From positions 18,796-46,832 of the forward strand of contig HF987892.1 of the NCBI GenBank assembly GCA_000431135.1: a DNA stretch of 28,037 bases, read 5' to 3'. This document shows positions 15,992 through 23,625 of the stretch, in pieces. This DNA comes from Clostridium sp. CAG:590. Its GTDB lineage: Bacteria > Bacillota > Clostridia > Lachnospirales > Lachnospiraceae. The notes under the pieces are model-generated. The model was not told the DNA's origin. It searched no databases and was given only the letters and a program-made list of their open reading frames with translations. A program made the position numbers and the translations under genes. How positions within the stretch are numbered: the stretch's first letter is position 1; every line of letters starts with the position of its first letter.

Positions 15992-17602
15992 CTACTTCCT
16001 TGTATGCTCCGAACGATATTTGGCTGGCGACATTCCATACTGACGTTTAAACACATAACTAAAATAATTTGCATCTACATAGCCAACATGTTCCGCAATT
16101 TCATAACTTTTCTCATTGGTTTCCAGTAACAGACGCAATGCCTGCTGCATTCTGTATTCCGTCAGATAACTGATAAACGACTGCCCGGTTTCCTTTTTAA
16201 AAACAGACGAAAAGTAAGAATTTGATACACCAAGTCTGGTACAAACCGCATCCAATGACAGATCCGAATCCGCATAATCATCTCTGACTATATTCTTTGC
16301 CTCCGTAATCAGATATCGCAAGGATGATGTTCTTGCATTTTTCAATTCCTCACTAATCGATAATGCCACATGTACGATCCAGTTTGCAAAAGTGCTATCG
16401 TCCATTTGTGGAACTGCTTCATATGGATTTTTGACATCTCCTATATACTGCTCAAACTTCATATAGTTATTAGCACAGAAACGGTATAAGTGACCTACCA
16501 TTTCCAACGCTGCAAAATTATACTGTGTCACCGTCTTAGCATTGTCCCGTAACTGTTTCATCATCACCATAACTGCATTTTCAATATCTTCCCTTACTCC
16601 AAGGTGAATTGCCTTGAACAGATCATTCATCTGAATATCTTCGATCTGCATTGACAAATCCTGTCCTTTCGGAGCGATATCCCCGATATTGATCGAATGT
16701 CCCGCCCCATAGAGCACTCTATAAGAAACGGCCTCTCTCGCACTTTCATAGGATACACTTATCGCTGACAGTTCCTCGCACGGTTTTCCAATTCCTGCAG
16801 TGAGTACACATCCCAGAAAACGTTCTGCCCACTTGCAAAACCAGTCACAGTCGTCCGTCAATCTTGATACATCCTCATCTGACTTGAGTTCTGCGATCAT
16901 AACCACATTCCCCAGATATGTGAAGATCTCACTCTTCCAGTTATCCTTGAACTTTTCTTTTGCCTCACGCTGCACTGACATGGTAAGAAGCGGTGCCGAC
17001 ATACCATCCGAAACATGACTTTGGGATACATGGAAAACTACACAACAATATACAGGTCCCCTTAACAATAATTGATAATCATTCAGAAACTTATCAATAT
17101 CTTCATCCGGCACCCTTCCTTCAATTAATGAACACATAAAGTTTGACTGCAGCACCTTAAGCGATTCCATGTAATACTGTTCCAGTATTTGGATGTTTAA
17201 TTTCTCATCCCGTTCCCGATCCAGACTCTCTTTGACCCGGATCATACAATTGGAAAGCTCTTCTGCATTAACCGGCTTCAGTACATATTCTTCAATTTCA
17301 AGATGTACCGCCTCTTTTGCGTATTCAAATTCATCAAATCCGGTCAGTATCATAATGCGAATACCGGGATTTTCCTTCCTCAATCTGCGGGACAATTCCA
17401 TCCCATCCATATATGGCATCTTAATATCCGTAATGACGACATCCGGTTGCATCTTTTCTGCAATTTCCAGTGCTTTTAACCCGTTCTGCGCCCTTCCGAT
17501 TACCGTAAATCCGCATTGTTCCCAATCAATCTTATGTTCAATGACATCCATAACTTCTTCTTCGTCATCCACAAGAAGTACTTTATATGTTAACGTCTCC
17601 AT
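15992..17602 (-). CDS. YesN-type response regulator with AraC DNA-binding domain
   Basis: Cytoplasmic transcription regulator, 536 residues. Receiver domain about 5-125 with acidic pocket Asp12/Asp13, phosphoacceptor Asp59 (VVITDIKMP), Thr87 and Lys109 (VLKP). A ~300-residue middle region of unassigned fold follows. The C-terminal AraC/XylS double helix-turn-helix (about 430-536) ends with DANYFSYVFKRQYGMSPAKYR. Partner of the adjacent kinase; by analogy to this class it should activate sugar transport genes, and mglBAC next door is the obvious target. The GGAGGT site (17618-17623) is 15 bases from the ATG, longer than usual, with no better in-frame start apart from an ATT. A short GTATC/GATAC repeat in between could shorten the gap. 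Confidence 0.93.
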   Translation of the reverse strand: METLTYKVLLVDDEEEVMDVIEHKIDWEQCGFTVIGRAQNGLKALEIAEKMQPDVVITDIKMPYMDGMELSRRLRKENPGIRIMILTGFDEFEYAKEAVHLEIEEYVLKPVNAEELSNCMIRVKESLDRERDEKLNIQILEQYYMESLKVLQSNFMCSLIEGRVPDEDIDKFLNDYQLLLRGPVYCCVVFHVSQSHVSDGMSAPLLTMSVQREAKEKFKDNWKSEIFTYLGNVVMIAELKSDEDVSRLTDDCDWFCKWAERFLGCVLTAGIGKPCEELSAISVSYESAREAVSYRVLYGAGHSINIGDIAPKGQDLSMQIEDIQMNDLFKAIHLGVREDIENAVMVMMKQLRDNAKTVTQYNFAALEMVGHLYRFCANNYMKFEQYIGDVKNPYEAVPQMDDSTFANWIVHVALSISEELKNARTSSLRYLITEAKNIVRDDYADSDLSLDAVCTRLGVSNSYFSSVFKKETGQSFISYLTEYRMQQALRLLLETNEKSYEIAEHVGYVDANYFSYVFKRQYGMSPAKYRSEHTRK

Positions 17603-17641
17603 AATGCCGTATCTGATACCTCCAAAAAAATCTTATATATC

Positions 17642-17670
17642 ATTATAACAAACTTTTCTGTTCTTTTAAA
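17642..17670 (-). promoter_or_regulatory. Candidate promoter of the sugar-sensing operon
   Basis: Minus strand TTTAAA (17665-17670), a 17-base spacer and a perfect TATAAT (17642-17647), about 40 bases ahead of the response regulator start. It would drive the regulator, kinase, two binding-like proteins and the small unknown protein. The -35 matches consensus at four of six positions and abuts the mglC terminator. Confidence 0.7.
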
Positions 17671-17715
17671 CACTTATGGCACGGATTCATCTATCGACAA
17701 ATTCGTGCCACAAGT
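17671..17715 (-). terminator. Terminator of the mglBAC operon
   Basis: Minus-strand stem ACTTGTGGCACG (17704-17715) pairs over 12 bases with CGTGCCATAAGT (17672-17683), one wobble included, and an inner ATT/AAT extends it. The exit sequence GTTTAAAAG is a short T run. It lies 24 bases past the mglC stop. Its -35-proximal end is shared with the next promoter. Confidence 0.65.
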
Positions 17716-17738
17716 CACACTTTATTAAATAAAACAAA

Positions 17739-19391
17739 TTATTTCTTCTTTACATATTTCAGACAGTCAAGTGTTACGGCTGCAAGAATGATAATACCTT
17801 CAAAAATAAACTGGAGGTTCGTATCAATACCAAGAATGGTAAGGGAGTACGTAAGGGATGTAAAGATCAATACACCGGTTACAACACCTGAGATCTTACC
17901 GATACCACCTGTAAATGATACACCACCTACTACACAGGCTGCAATCGCATCCATATCCCATCCTTGTCCATATGCCGCACTACCGGAACCAATCATTCGG
18001 TTACACTCAAGCCATGAACCAAATCCATAAAGAATACCTGCAAGGATAAATGCACCAAGTGTTACCTTGAATACAGAGATACCGGATACTGCCGCTGCTT
18101 CCGGGTTACCACCTACTGCATATAAGTTCTTACCAAAGGTTGTCTTATTCCAGATAAACCATACAACAACGATTGCTACAACTGCCCATAAAATAATGGT
18201 TGGAAAATTGCCAATTCTAGGGATAAACATATTCGGAATTGCTGCATCGATCGCACCAAATGATACACCCTTTGTTGCGTAAGTTACAAGGCCAAATATG
18301 ATCAACATGTTTGCCATCGTTGAAATAAACGGATGCATCTTAAACTTCGCCATAAAGAATCCTGCAATTGTTGCAAATACCGTTGTAAAGAGCACACATA
18401 CCACAAGAGCCAGAATTGCACGACCTGCTGCCGGAATACCGGAAAAATCAAAGATATGTCCAAATACAGCACCGGTATTGATACCGTTATGCATGATAAT
18501 CGTTGCGGTAACCATACCCATACCAACCATACGGCCTACTGACAAATCGGTACCGGTTAACAGGATCAATCCCGCAACACCAAGTGCTAAGAACATACGC
18601 GGTGATGCCTGCTGTAAAATATTCAGAATATTGGTCATCGTAAACAACTGTGTATGTTTAACAATCGGAGTAATAATACACAATGCGATAAATATCATGA
18701 TAATGACAATATACAAACCGTTCTTATATAAGAACTGTGAAGTATTAAATGTATATTTGTAATTTTCAATGCTCTGCGCCTGTTTCTGGGCAAATGTGAA
18801 TTTGGACATACGGAGCAGATCGATCAAATGATATTTATGTGCAAACGCATCATGTTTTCTGTCCTTAATCTCCTGCAATTTGGATTCATGAACCATCTGT
18901 GCATCAAAGACACGATTTTTATATACATATTTTTCGTCTTTGATTTCCTGCTTATCTGTTAATTTCGCAATGATCTGGTTATGCTCTGCCTTAAGGCTCT
19001 CTAGTTTTTTCTTATACTCTGCTGTTTCAATCTCTTTTTCTGCCTCACAGCTTGCAACTACTCTCTGATAATATTCACTATCATAATGATCTGCAAGGTA
19101 TTTCTCGGCATCTGCGATCAGTTTTGCGATTTTGTCTTTATTTGCACTCTCAACTGATCTGGCTTTTTCAAGTTCTGCCTTATCTTTTTCAATAACTGCG
19201 ACACGCTCTTCCTTTGTATAATTCTTGTCTTCTTTGGCAAGAGATATATGTGTCTTCAAAGTCTGTACTCTGTCCGCACCATCCACGCGTAACGCATCTA
19301 TCTGTTCCTGTATCTTACCTACATATTCATCGATCGGCTTTAAGAGTTTTTCCTCTTCCTGAGCCGAAAGAATTCGATTATCTTTTCCCAT
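17739..19391 (-). CDS. mglC: Galactose/methyl-galactoside ABC permease MglC with coiled-coil extension
   Basis: Membrane subunit of the MglBAC importer. Residues about 225-550 match the MglC/RbsC permease family: LILLTGTDLSVGRMVGMG, GNFPTIILWA, the ATPase-coupling loop AVGGNPEAAAVSGI and the closing VVGGVSFTGGIGKISG. Canonical MglC is about 336 residues; this one is 550. The excess is an N-terminal soluble segment of about 220 residues, highly charged and Glu/Lys/Ala-rich with heptad-like spacing, strongly predicted by eye to be coiled coil and lying on the cytoplasmic side. The start is secure (GAGGAG eight bases before ATG 19391), so the extension is encoded and not an annotation artefact. 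The start follows mglA by 18 bases. Function of the extension is unknown. Confidence 0.92.
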   Translation of the reverse strand: MGKDNRILSAQEEEKLLKPIDEYVGKIQEQIDALRVDGADRVQTLKTHISLAKEDKNYTKEERVAVIEKDKAELEKARSVESANKDKIAKLIADAEKYLADHYDSEYYQRVVASCEAEKEIETAEYKKKLESLKAEHNQIIAKLTDKQEIKDEKYVYKNRVFDAQMVHESKLQEIKDRKHDAFAHKYHLIDLLRMSKFTFAQKQAQSIENYKYTFNTSQFLYKNGLYIVIIMIFIALCIITPIVKHTQLFTMTNILNILQQASPRMFLALGVAGLILLTGTDLSVGRMVGMGMVTATIIMHNGINTGAVFGHIFDFSGIPAAGRAILALVVCVLFTTVFATIAGFFMAKFKMHPFISTMANMLIIFGLVTYATKGVSFGAIDAAIPNMFIPRIGNFPTIILWAVVAIVVVWFIWNKTTFGKNLYAVGGNPEAAAVSGISVFKVTLGAFILAGILYGFGSWLECNRMIGSGSAAYGQGWDMDAIAACVVGGVSFTGGIGKISGVVTGVLIFTSLTYSLTILGIDTNLQFIFEGIIILAAVTLDCLKYVKKK

Positions 19392-19409
19392 ATCCTGTAC
19401 TCCTCTCTA

Positions 19410-20918
19410 TTACAAATATTTCGCACTAAGTCTTAATAACTCTTCCTGATTTGTTTCCTTCGTATTCACAATACCGGATAACCGGCCATTTGACATAACG
19501 CCGATACGATTGGTAATTCCAAGAATCTCCGGCATTTCTGAGGAAACAACAATAATGGATTTACCCTGTTTTGCCATCTGAATGATCAATTCATAAATCT
19601 CATACTTAGCACCGACATCAATACCACGTGTCGGATCATCCATCATGAAGATATTCGGCGAACGCTCTAACCATTTACCAAAGATAACCTTCTGCTGATT
19701 ACCACCGGAAAGATTCGCGATCATATCATCCGGACCCATACATTTTGTATGCATAACACGGATCTCTTCGGCTGTTGCACGAACCATCTGGTCATGTGAT
19801 AACGCAACTCCTGCTTTGTACTGATTCATGTTTGCAATCGTTGTATTAAATGTAATATCTGCTTTTAAGAAAAGTCCATCTGCCTTACGTTCCTCTGTGA
19901 TCATAGCAAAACCATGATCCATTGCATCCTTTGGAGAATGGAAATTCATAAGCTTTCCATTATAATATACACGTCCGGCAGCTCTTGTACGAATACCAAA
20001 TATGGTTTCAAGAAGCTCTGTACGACCTGCTCCCACCAATCCATAAAGACCAAAGATCTCACCTTTCTTTACATCAAAAGTAATATCCTGAAGCTTCGGT
20101 GCATACTTGGTAGACAAATGCTCTACAGACAACACAACTTCACCCGGCTTATTATCAACCGGTGGGAAACGATTATCTAATGAACGTCCAACCATTGCTG
20201 AGATCAGTTCATTCATATCGGTATCTTTGCTATTCTTTGTCATAACGAGGGATCCATCACGAAGCACGGATACCTGATCGCAAATTTCAAAAATCTCATC
20301 CATCTTATGGGAAATATAGATCAGAGAAATACCTTGTGACCGAAGCTGTCTCATCATCTTAAACAGCTTTTCAACTTCCGGTGCTGTCAGAGATGATGTA
20401 GGCTCATCTAATACGATTACTTTTGCATTATAAGAAATTGCCTTTGCAATCTCACACATCTGCCGTTGGGACACTGACATACTTTTCATCGGCTTTGTGA
20501 GATTCACTGTAATACCCAACCGACGGAACAGATCCGATGCCTCTTTCTTCATTCGTGCCTCGTCTACCATACCTACTGAATTTCTAGGATAGCGGCCAAG
20601 GAACAGATTATCAATCACGCTTCGTTCCAGACACTGATTCAGTTCCTGATGAACCATCGCAACTCCATTTTCCAATGCATCCTTCGGGCCGGAAAAGTTA
20701 ATCTCTTTTCCATCTAATATTATTGTACCTTCGTCTTTTTGATAGGTACCAAAAAGACACTTCATCATCGTCGATTTACCGGCACCATTTTCACCCATAA
20801 GACCCATAATAGAACCCTTTTTCACATCCAGATTGATATGATCCAGAACCCGGTTTCTTCCGAATGACTTGCTCATGCCGCGAATCGATAAGATGTTATC
20901 TTTCTTATCCTCTACCAT
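19410..20918 (-). CDS. mglA: Galactose/methyl-galactoside ABC ATPase MglA
   Basis: Double-ATPase subunit of the sugar importer, 502 residues, typical for MglA/RbsA. First half: Walker A GENGAGKST (42-50), signature SVSQRQM, Walker B VIVLDEPT with Glu172, H-loop ISHK. Second half: the family's degenerate Walker A GLVGAGRTE (293-301), signature LSGGNQQK (403-410), and Walker B IFMMDDPTRGIDVG, where Asp428 stands in place of the usual catalytic Glu. So hydrolysis is expected mainly or only at the site completed by Glu172. AAGGAG lies seven bases before ATG 20918. It follows mglB across a 79-base gap that holds a strong hairpin. Confidence 0.95.
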   Translation of the reverse strand: MVEDKKDNILSIRGMSKSFGRNRVLDHINLDVKKGSIMGLMGENGAGKSTMMKCLFGTYQKDEGTIILDGKEINFSGPKDALENGVAMVHQELNQCLERSVIDNLFLGRYPRNSVGMVDEARMKKEASDLFRRLGITVNLTKPMKSMSVSQRQMCEIAKAISYNAKVIVLDEPTSSLTAPEVEKLFKMMRQLRSQGISLIYISHKMDEIFEICDQVSVLRDGSLVMTKNSKDTDMNELISAMVGRSLDNRFPPVDNKPGEVVLSVEHLSTKYAPKLQDITFDVKKGEIFGLYGLVGAGRTELLETIFGIRTRAAGRVYYNGKLMNFHSPKDAMDHGFAMITEERKADGLFLKADITFNTTIANMNQYKAGVALSHDQMVRATAEEIRVMHTKCMGPDDMIANLSGGNQQKVIFGKWLERSPNIFMMDDPTRGIDVGAKYEIYELIIQMAKQGKSIIVVSSEMPEILGITNRIGVMSNGRLSGIVNTKETNQEELLRLSAKYL

Positions 20919-20933
20919 ATGCTTACTCCTTTT

Positions 20934-20969
20934 AAAAAGAAGGGTATCAAGAGTTTCCTGACACCCTTC
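20934..20969 (-). terminator. Intercistronic hairpin between mglB and mglA
   Basis: Minus-strand arms GAAGGGTGTCAGGA (20956-20969) and TCTTGATACCCTTC (20939-20952) form 14 continuous pairs, two of them wobbles, around a three-base loop, followed by TTTTT. It looks like a partial terminator or 3'-end stabiliser, as often found after binding-protein genes to make more MglB than MglAC. The mglA ribosome site follows within about ten bases. Confidence 0.85.
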
Positions 20970-20997
20970 GGGCTAGTTTATCTGACTGACCAATCTC

Positions 20998-22329
20998 TTA
21001 CTGCTGAAGGATTGATGTGTAAGATGAAGCATTGTCTGTCTTAACCATATTGATTGCAAATGCATCATACTCACTTGGGTTACCAAGACGGTTTGTAATG
21101 TTAGACTCTGTCTGTCCATCACCACCGATGTAATCAACCTTTAAGTTCAACAGATCGTCATAGTTCTCAAGAAGTGGCTGATAAGTTGAGCTTAAGAAGT
21201 TATCAGATGCATTGTAAATGTCTAACCAAACCTTCTTCTCCGGGCTTGATGAAGAATCAAGTTGCTTAGAAACCTTATCATAAACCTTGGTAGAATCTGT
21301 GAAATCCTGGTAATTATCTGCTGTTACAGCTACGTTCAATGCGTAGTAAGATCTCTCTTCTTCGCTGTATCTGTAATCAACACCTTCCTCTAACTGGTCA
21401 CCTTCCTCTAACTGGTTGCCGGCGTCATCGGCTGTTCCAATACCGGTATCTACATCTACACCATCTAACGCATTACGAAGTACTCTTAATGTAAGGTAAG
21501 CCTGAACGTCTGCATGCTGTGAAATTGTTCCGCCATATCCTTCTGCGATTGCTGCTACAGCATCACTGTTTGCATCATATCCAAATGTAGGAACTTTGTT
21601 ATCCTTTGCCCATGCATTGAACATTGACATTCCCATACCATCATTATTAGAAACAACTACATCAATCTCATCACCAAAGGATGCTGACCATGTACCGATC
21701 GCATTACCTGCTGTTGCTGCATCCCATGTAGCACCGGCTGAGTTCTTCATCTCCTGAGAAGCTAACTCACGAATGGTGTAAGACTTTCCGTCAATATCAA
21801 CTGTTGCATCTTTGACTACAGAAGCAGATCCATCTGTATTCGTTCCTGCCGGTGAAGCATCTGTTGATCCGGAAGCTTCAACTCCGGTTCCTAATGCATC
21901 ACGAACACCACGGGTACGTGCAATTGAATCGTTATGTCCAATATCACCAATCGCAAGTACATATCCGATCACACCGTCACCGTTACGATCGATTGTTGCT
22001 GCATTGGCTTTGATGTAATCCATTACCATCTGACCCTGAAGTTCAGCACCCTGATTTGCATCAAATCCTACATAATAAGTGCTGTCATTGAAATTCAATG
22101 CTGTCATGTCAAGTTCTCCTGTTGAACTGTTAGACGGCTGACGGTTGAACCATACCAAAGGTTTGGTACTGTTGGCACCACCGCTTGTAGATGCTGCTGA
22201 GCCGCTTGATTCGGATGAACCGGTGGAACCTGTTGAACCTGTTGAACCTGTTGAACCGGAACCACAACCTACCATAGATACTGAAAGTGCTGCTACTGCA
22301 AGCAAAGCAAATAATTTGTTTTTTCTCAT
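20998..22329 (-). CDS. mglB: Circularly permuted glucose/galactose-binding lipoprotein (MglB)
   Basis: Substrate-binding lipoprotein of the Mgl importer, 443 residues. Lipobox MVGC (Cys22), then a Gly/Ser/Thr linker to about 54. The fold opens at PLVWFNRQP, which aligns to MglB mature residue ~85, and runs in family order through DRNGDG (114-119), GHNDSIAR (131-138), Trp202, NND (228-230), FGYD (249-252) and NVAVTADN. After a new linker (about 345-365) the missing N-terminal piece appears at the C-terminus: KVWLDIYNASDNF (366-378), then AFAINMV (423-429). Asp376 and Phe378 restore the first sugar contacts. Gln271 replaces a contact Asn, and calcium ligands are altered (Gly122, Asp223). Two insertions lie near 150-185 and 295-325. 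AAGGAGG precedes ATG 22329 by eight bases. Confidence 0.93.
   Translation of the reverse strand: MRKNKLFALLAVAALSVSMVGCGSGSTGSTGSTGSTGSSESSGSAASTSGGANSTKPLVWFNRQPSNSSTGELDMTALNFNDSTYYVGFDANQGAELQGQMVMDYIKANAATIDRNGDGVIGYVLAIGDIGHNDSIARTRGVRDALGTGVEASGSTDASPAGTNTDGSASVVKDATVDIDGKSYTIRELASQEMKNSAGATWDAATAGNAIGTWSASFGDEIDVVVSNNDGMGMSMFNAWAKDNKVPTFGYDANSDAVAAIAEGYGGTISQHADVQAYLTLRVLRNALDGVDVDTGIGTADDAGNQLEEGDQLEEGVDYRYSEEERSYYALNVAVTADNYQDFTDSTKVYDKVSKQLDSSSSPEKKVWLDIYNASDNFLSSTYQPLLENYDDLLNLKVDYIGGDGQTESNITNRLGNPSEYDAFAINMVKTDNASSYTSILQQ
21381..21416. repeat. 18-bp perfect tandem duplication inside mglB
   Basis: The 18-mer beginning CACCTTCCTC occurs at 21381-21398 and again at 21399-21416. It duplicates six residues (QLEEGD/QLEEGV) in the second insertion of the binding protein. 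An in-frame slippage product, apparently recent because the copies are identical. Confidence 0.9.
22223..22259. repeat. 9-bp tandem repeat encoding the MglB Gly-Ser-Thr linker
   Basis: About four copies of a nine-base unit GAACCTGTT (plus strand) encode GST repeats right after the lipid-modified Cys. The array stays in frame with any copy number, so linker length could vary by slippage without breaking the protein. Confidence 0.85.
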
Positions 22330-22382
22330 AAAACATTCCTCCTTAAGAAATAACTTTTGTTTCCGTCCTATCGACTGTCCTT

Positions 22383-22425
22383 ATTATATGGCAGATCAAT
22401 TATGAAAAACATAGAATATTTTTTT
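22383..22425 (-). promoter_or_regulatory. Candidate mglB promoter with weak -35
   Basis: TATAAT (22383-22388, minus strand) lies about 55 bases before the mglB start and is followed by AAG. No good -35 sits 16-18 bases upstream, suggesting activator dependence. An A-rich box AAAAAATATTC (22414-22424) lies 25 bases upstream of the -10. The same box and spacing recur ahead of the aldo/keto reductase gene. Confidence 0.6.
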
Positions 22426-22446
22426 ATAAAGTGGGAAAATTTTATG

Positions 22447-22468
22447 CATTTTGTAAATACATTTTACA
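22447..22468. promoter_or_regulatory. Candidate operator upstream of mglB
   Basis: TGTAAATACATTTTACA (22452-22468) is an inverted repeat with six-base arms. The same stretch also contains CATTTT twice in the same direction, 13 bases apart (22447 and 22460). AraC-family regulators commonly bind direct repeats, so it is a candidate site for the response regulator. This is inference; the region is AT-rich and chance is possible. Confidence 0.35.
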
Positions 22469-22534
22469 TATTCTTGATATTTGTCTCGTCAAATTCACAA
22501 TTTTCCTATATATCTTCCCCTTGTTTTCGTGCAG

Positions 22535-22569
22535 AAAAAGAGGCAACCGGTTCTTATCAATTGCCTCTT
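22535..22569 (-). terminator. Terminator of the aldo/keto reductase gene
   Basis: Minus-strand AAGAGGCAA (22561-22569) and TTGCCTCTT (22538-22546) form a perfect nine-pair stem with a 14-base loop, followed directly by a T run. It lies about 45 bases beyond the reductase stop and separates it from mglB. Confidence 0.9.
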
Positions 22570-22613
22570 AAAGGGGAGGGAGAGTAAAACTCTATATATA
22601 ATATTACACACAC

Positions 22614-23624
22614 TTACATTTTGGAAATTCGATCAATCTCTGTCAATTCGTCTTCCGTAAACGCTGCCGCACCTACGATCTTCAAATTCTCTATAATCTG
22701 CTCCGGCTTGGATGCTCCGATCAACACACTGGTTACATCCTCATCTTTCAGTACCCAGCTAAGTGCCATCTGTGCCAGTGTCTGACCACGCTGCTTTGCA
22801 ATCTCATTTAACTTGATTACTTTTTGCACCTTCTCCTCTGTAATATCCGATGCATGCAGATAACGTCCATCTCTGGCTACACGGCTGTCTGCCGGAATGC
22901 CATGAATATATTTGTCTGTCAGCATTCCCTGTGCTAATGGAGAAAATGCAATAATTCCTTTGCCACTTTCCTGTGCCTGCTGCTTCAATCCATTGTTCTC
23001 AATCGTCCGGTCAAAGATGCTGTAACGATTCTGGTTAATAATGAATGGACAGTGCAGCTCCTGCAAGATATCTGCTGCTTGCTTCATGGTTGGACCATCA
23101 TAATTGGAGATACCAACATATAACGCCTTGCCGCTCTGTACGATCTGACTTAATGCAAGCATCGTCTCCTCTAACGGTGTCTCCGGATCCATCCGGTGAT
23201 GATAGAAGATATCCACATAATCTAATCCCATACGACGCAGGCTCTGATCTAAGCTTGCGATCAGGTATTTACGGCTGCCCCAGTTACCATACGGGCCATC
23301 CCACATATCATATCCTGCCTTCGTGCTAATGATCAGCTCATCCCGGTATGCATGCATCTCTTCTTTCATAATACGTCCAAGACTCTTCTCCGCCGCACCA
23401 TATTCCGGTCCATAATTATTTGCCAGATCAAAGTGCGTAATTCCATGATCAAATGCGGTAAAGCACATGGCTTTCATATTCTCATAATCATCTTTGGAGC
23501 CAAAGTTATGCCAGAATCCAAGTGAAAGAAGCGGCAACAATAAGCCACTCTTTCCACATCGGTTATATTGCATGGTATCGTATCTTGTCTGATCTGCTGT
23601 ATATCCCATATTCCCATTCGGCAT
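22614..23624 (-). CDS. Aldo/keto reductase, YghZ (GAP reductase) type
   Basis: NAD(P)H-dependent carbonyl reductase with a TIM-barrel fold, close in pattern to E. coli YghZ (L-glyceraldehyde-3-phosphate reductase). Seen: RCGKSGLLLPLLSLGFWHNFG at the N-terminus, catalytic Asp and Tyr in THFDLANNYGPEYGAAE, Lys in IISTKAGYD, His in DIFYHHRMD, and the cofactor-binding tail VLIGASKPEQIIEN. I choose the ATG at 23624 (336 residues), which has GGAGGAG 12 bases upstream. Longer in-frame starts (TTG 23675, ATG 23651) add residues unlike the family; the ATG 15 bases downstream (MGYTADQ) is the main alternative. It has its own promoter, a long structured leader and a terminator. The natural substrate cannot be read from sequence. 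Confidence 0.9.
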   Translation of the reverse strand: MPNGNMGYTADQTRYDTMQYNRCGKSGLLLPLLSLGFWHNFGSKDDYENMKAMCFTAFDHGITHFDLANNYGPEYGAAEKSLGRIMKEEMHAYRDELIISTKAGYDMWDGPYGNWGSRKYLIASLDQSLRRMGLDYVDIFYHHRMDPETPLEETMLALSQIVQSGKALYVGISNYDGPTMKQAADILQELHCPFIINQNRYSIFDRTIENNGLKQQAQESGKGIIAFSPLAQGMLTDKYIHGIPADSRVARDGRYLHASDITEEKVQKVIKLNEIAKQRGQTLAQMALSWVLKDEDVTSVLIGASKPEQIIENLKIVGAAAFTEDELTEIDRISKM

Positions 23625-23625
23625 C

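Noticed and set aside
18298..18762. Plus-strand frame of 154 codons opposite mglC.
   Set aside because: Antisense to a conserved permease core; composition is that of a shadow.
20998..22329. MglB as a truncated or frameshifted gene missing its N-terminal domain.
   Set aside because: The signal peptide and start are intact, the frame is open throughout, and the missing segment is present at the C-terminus.
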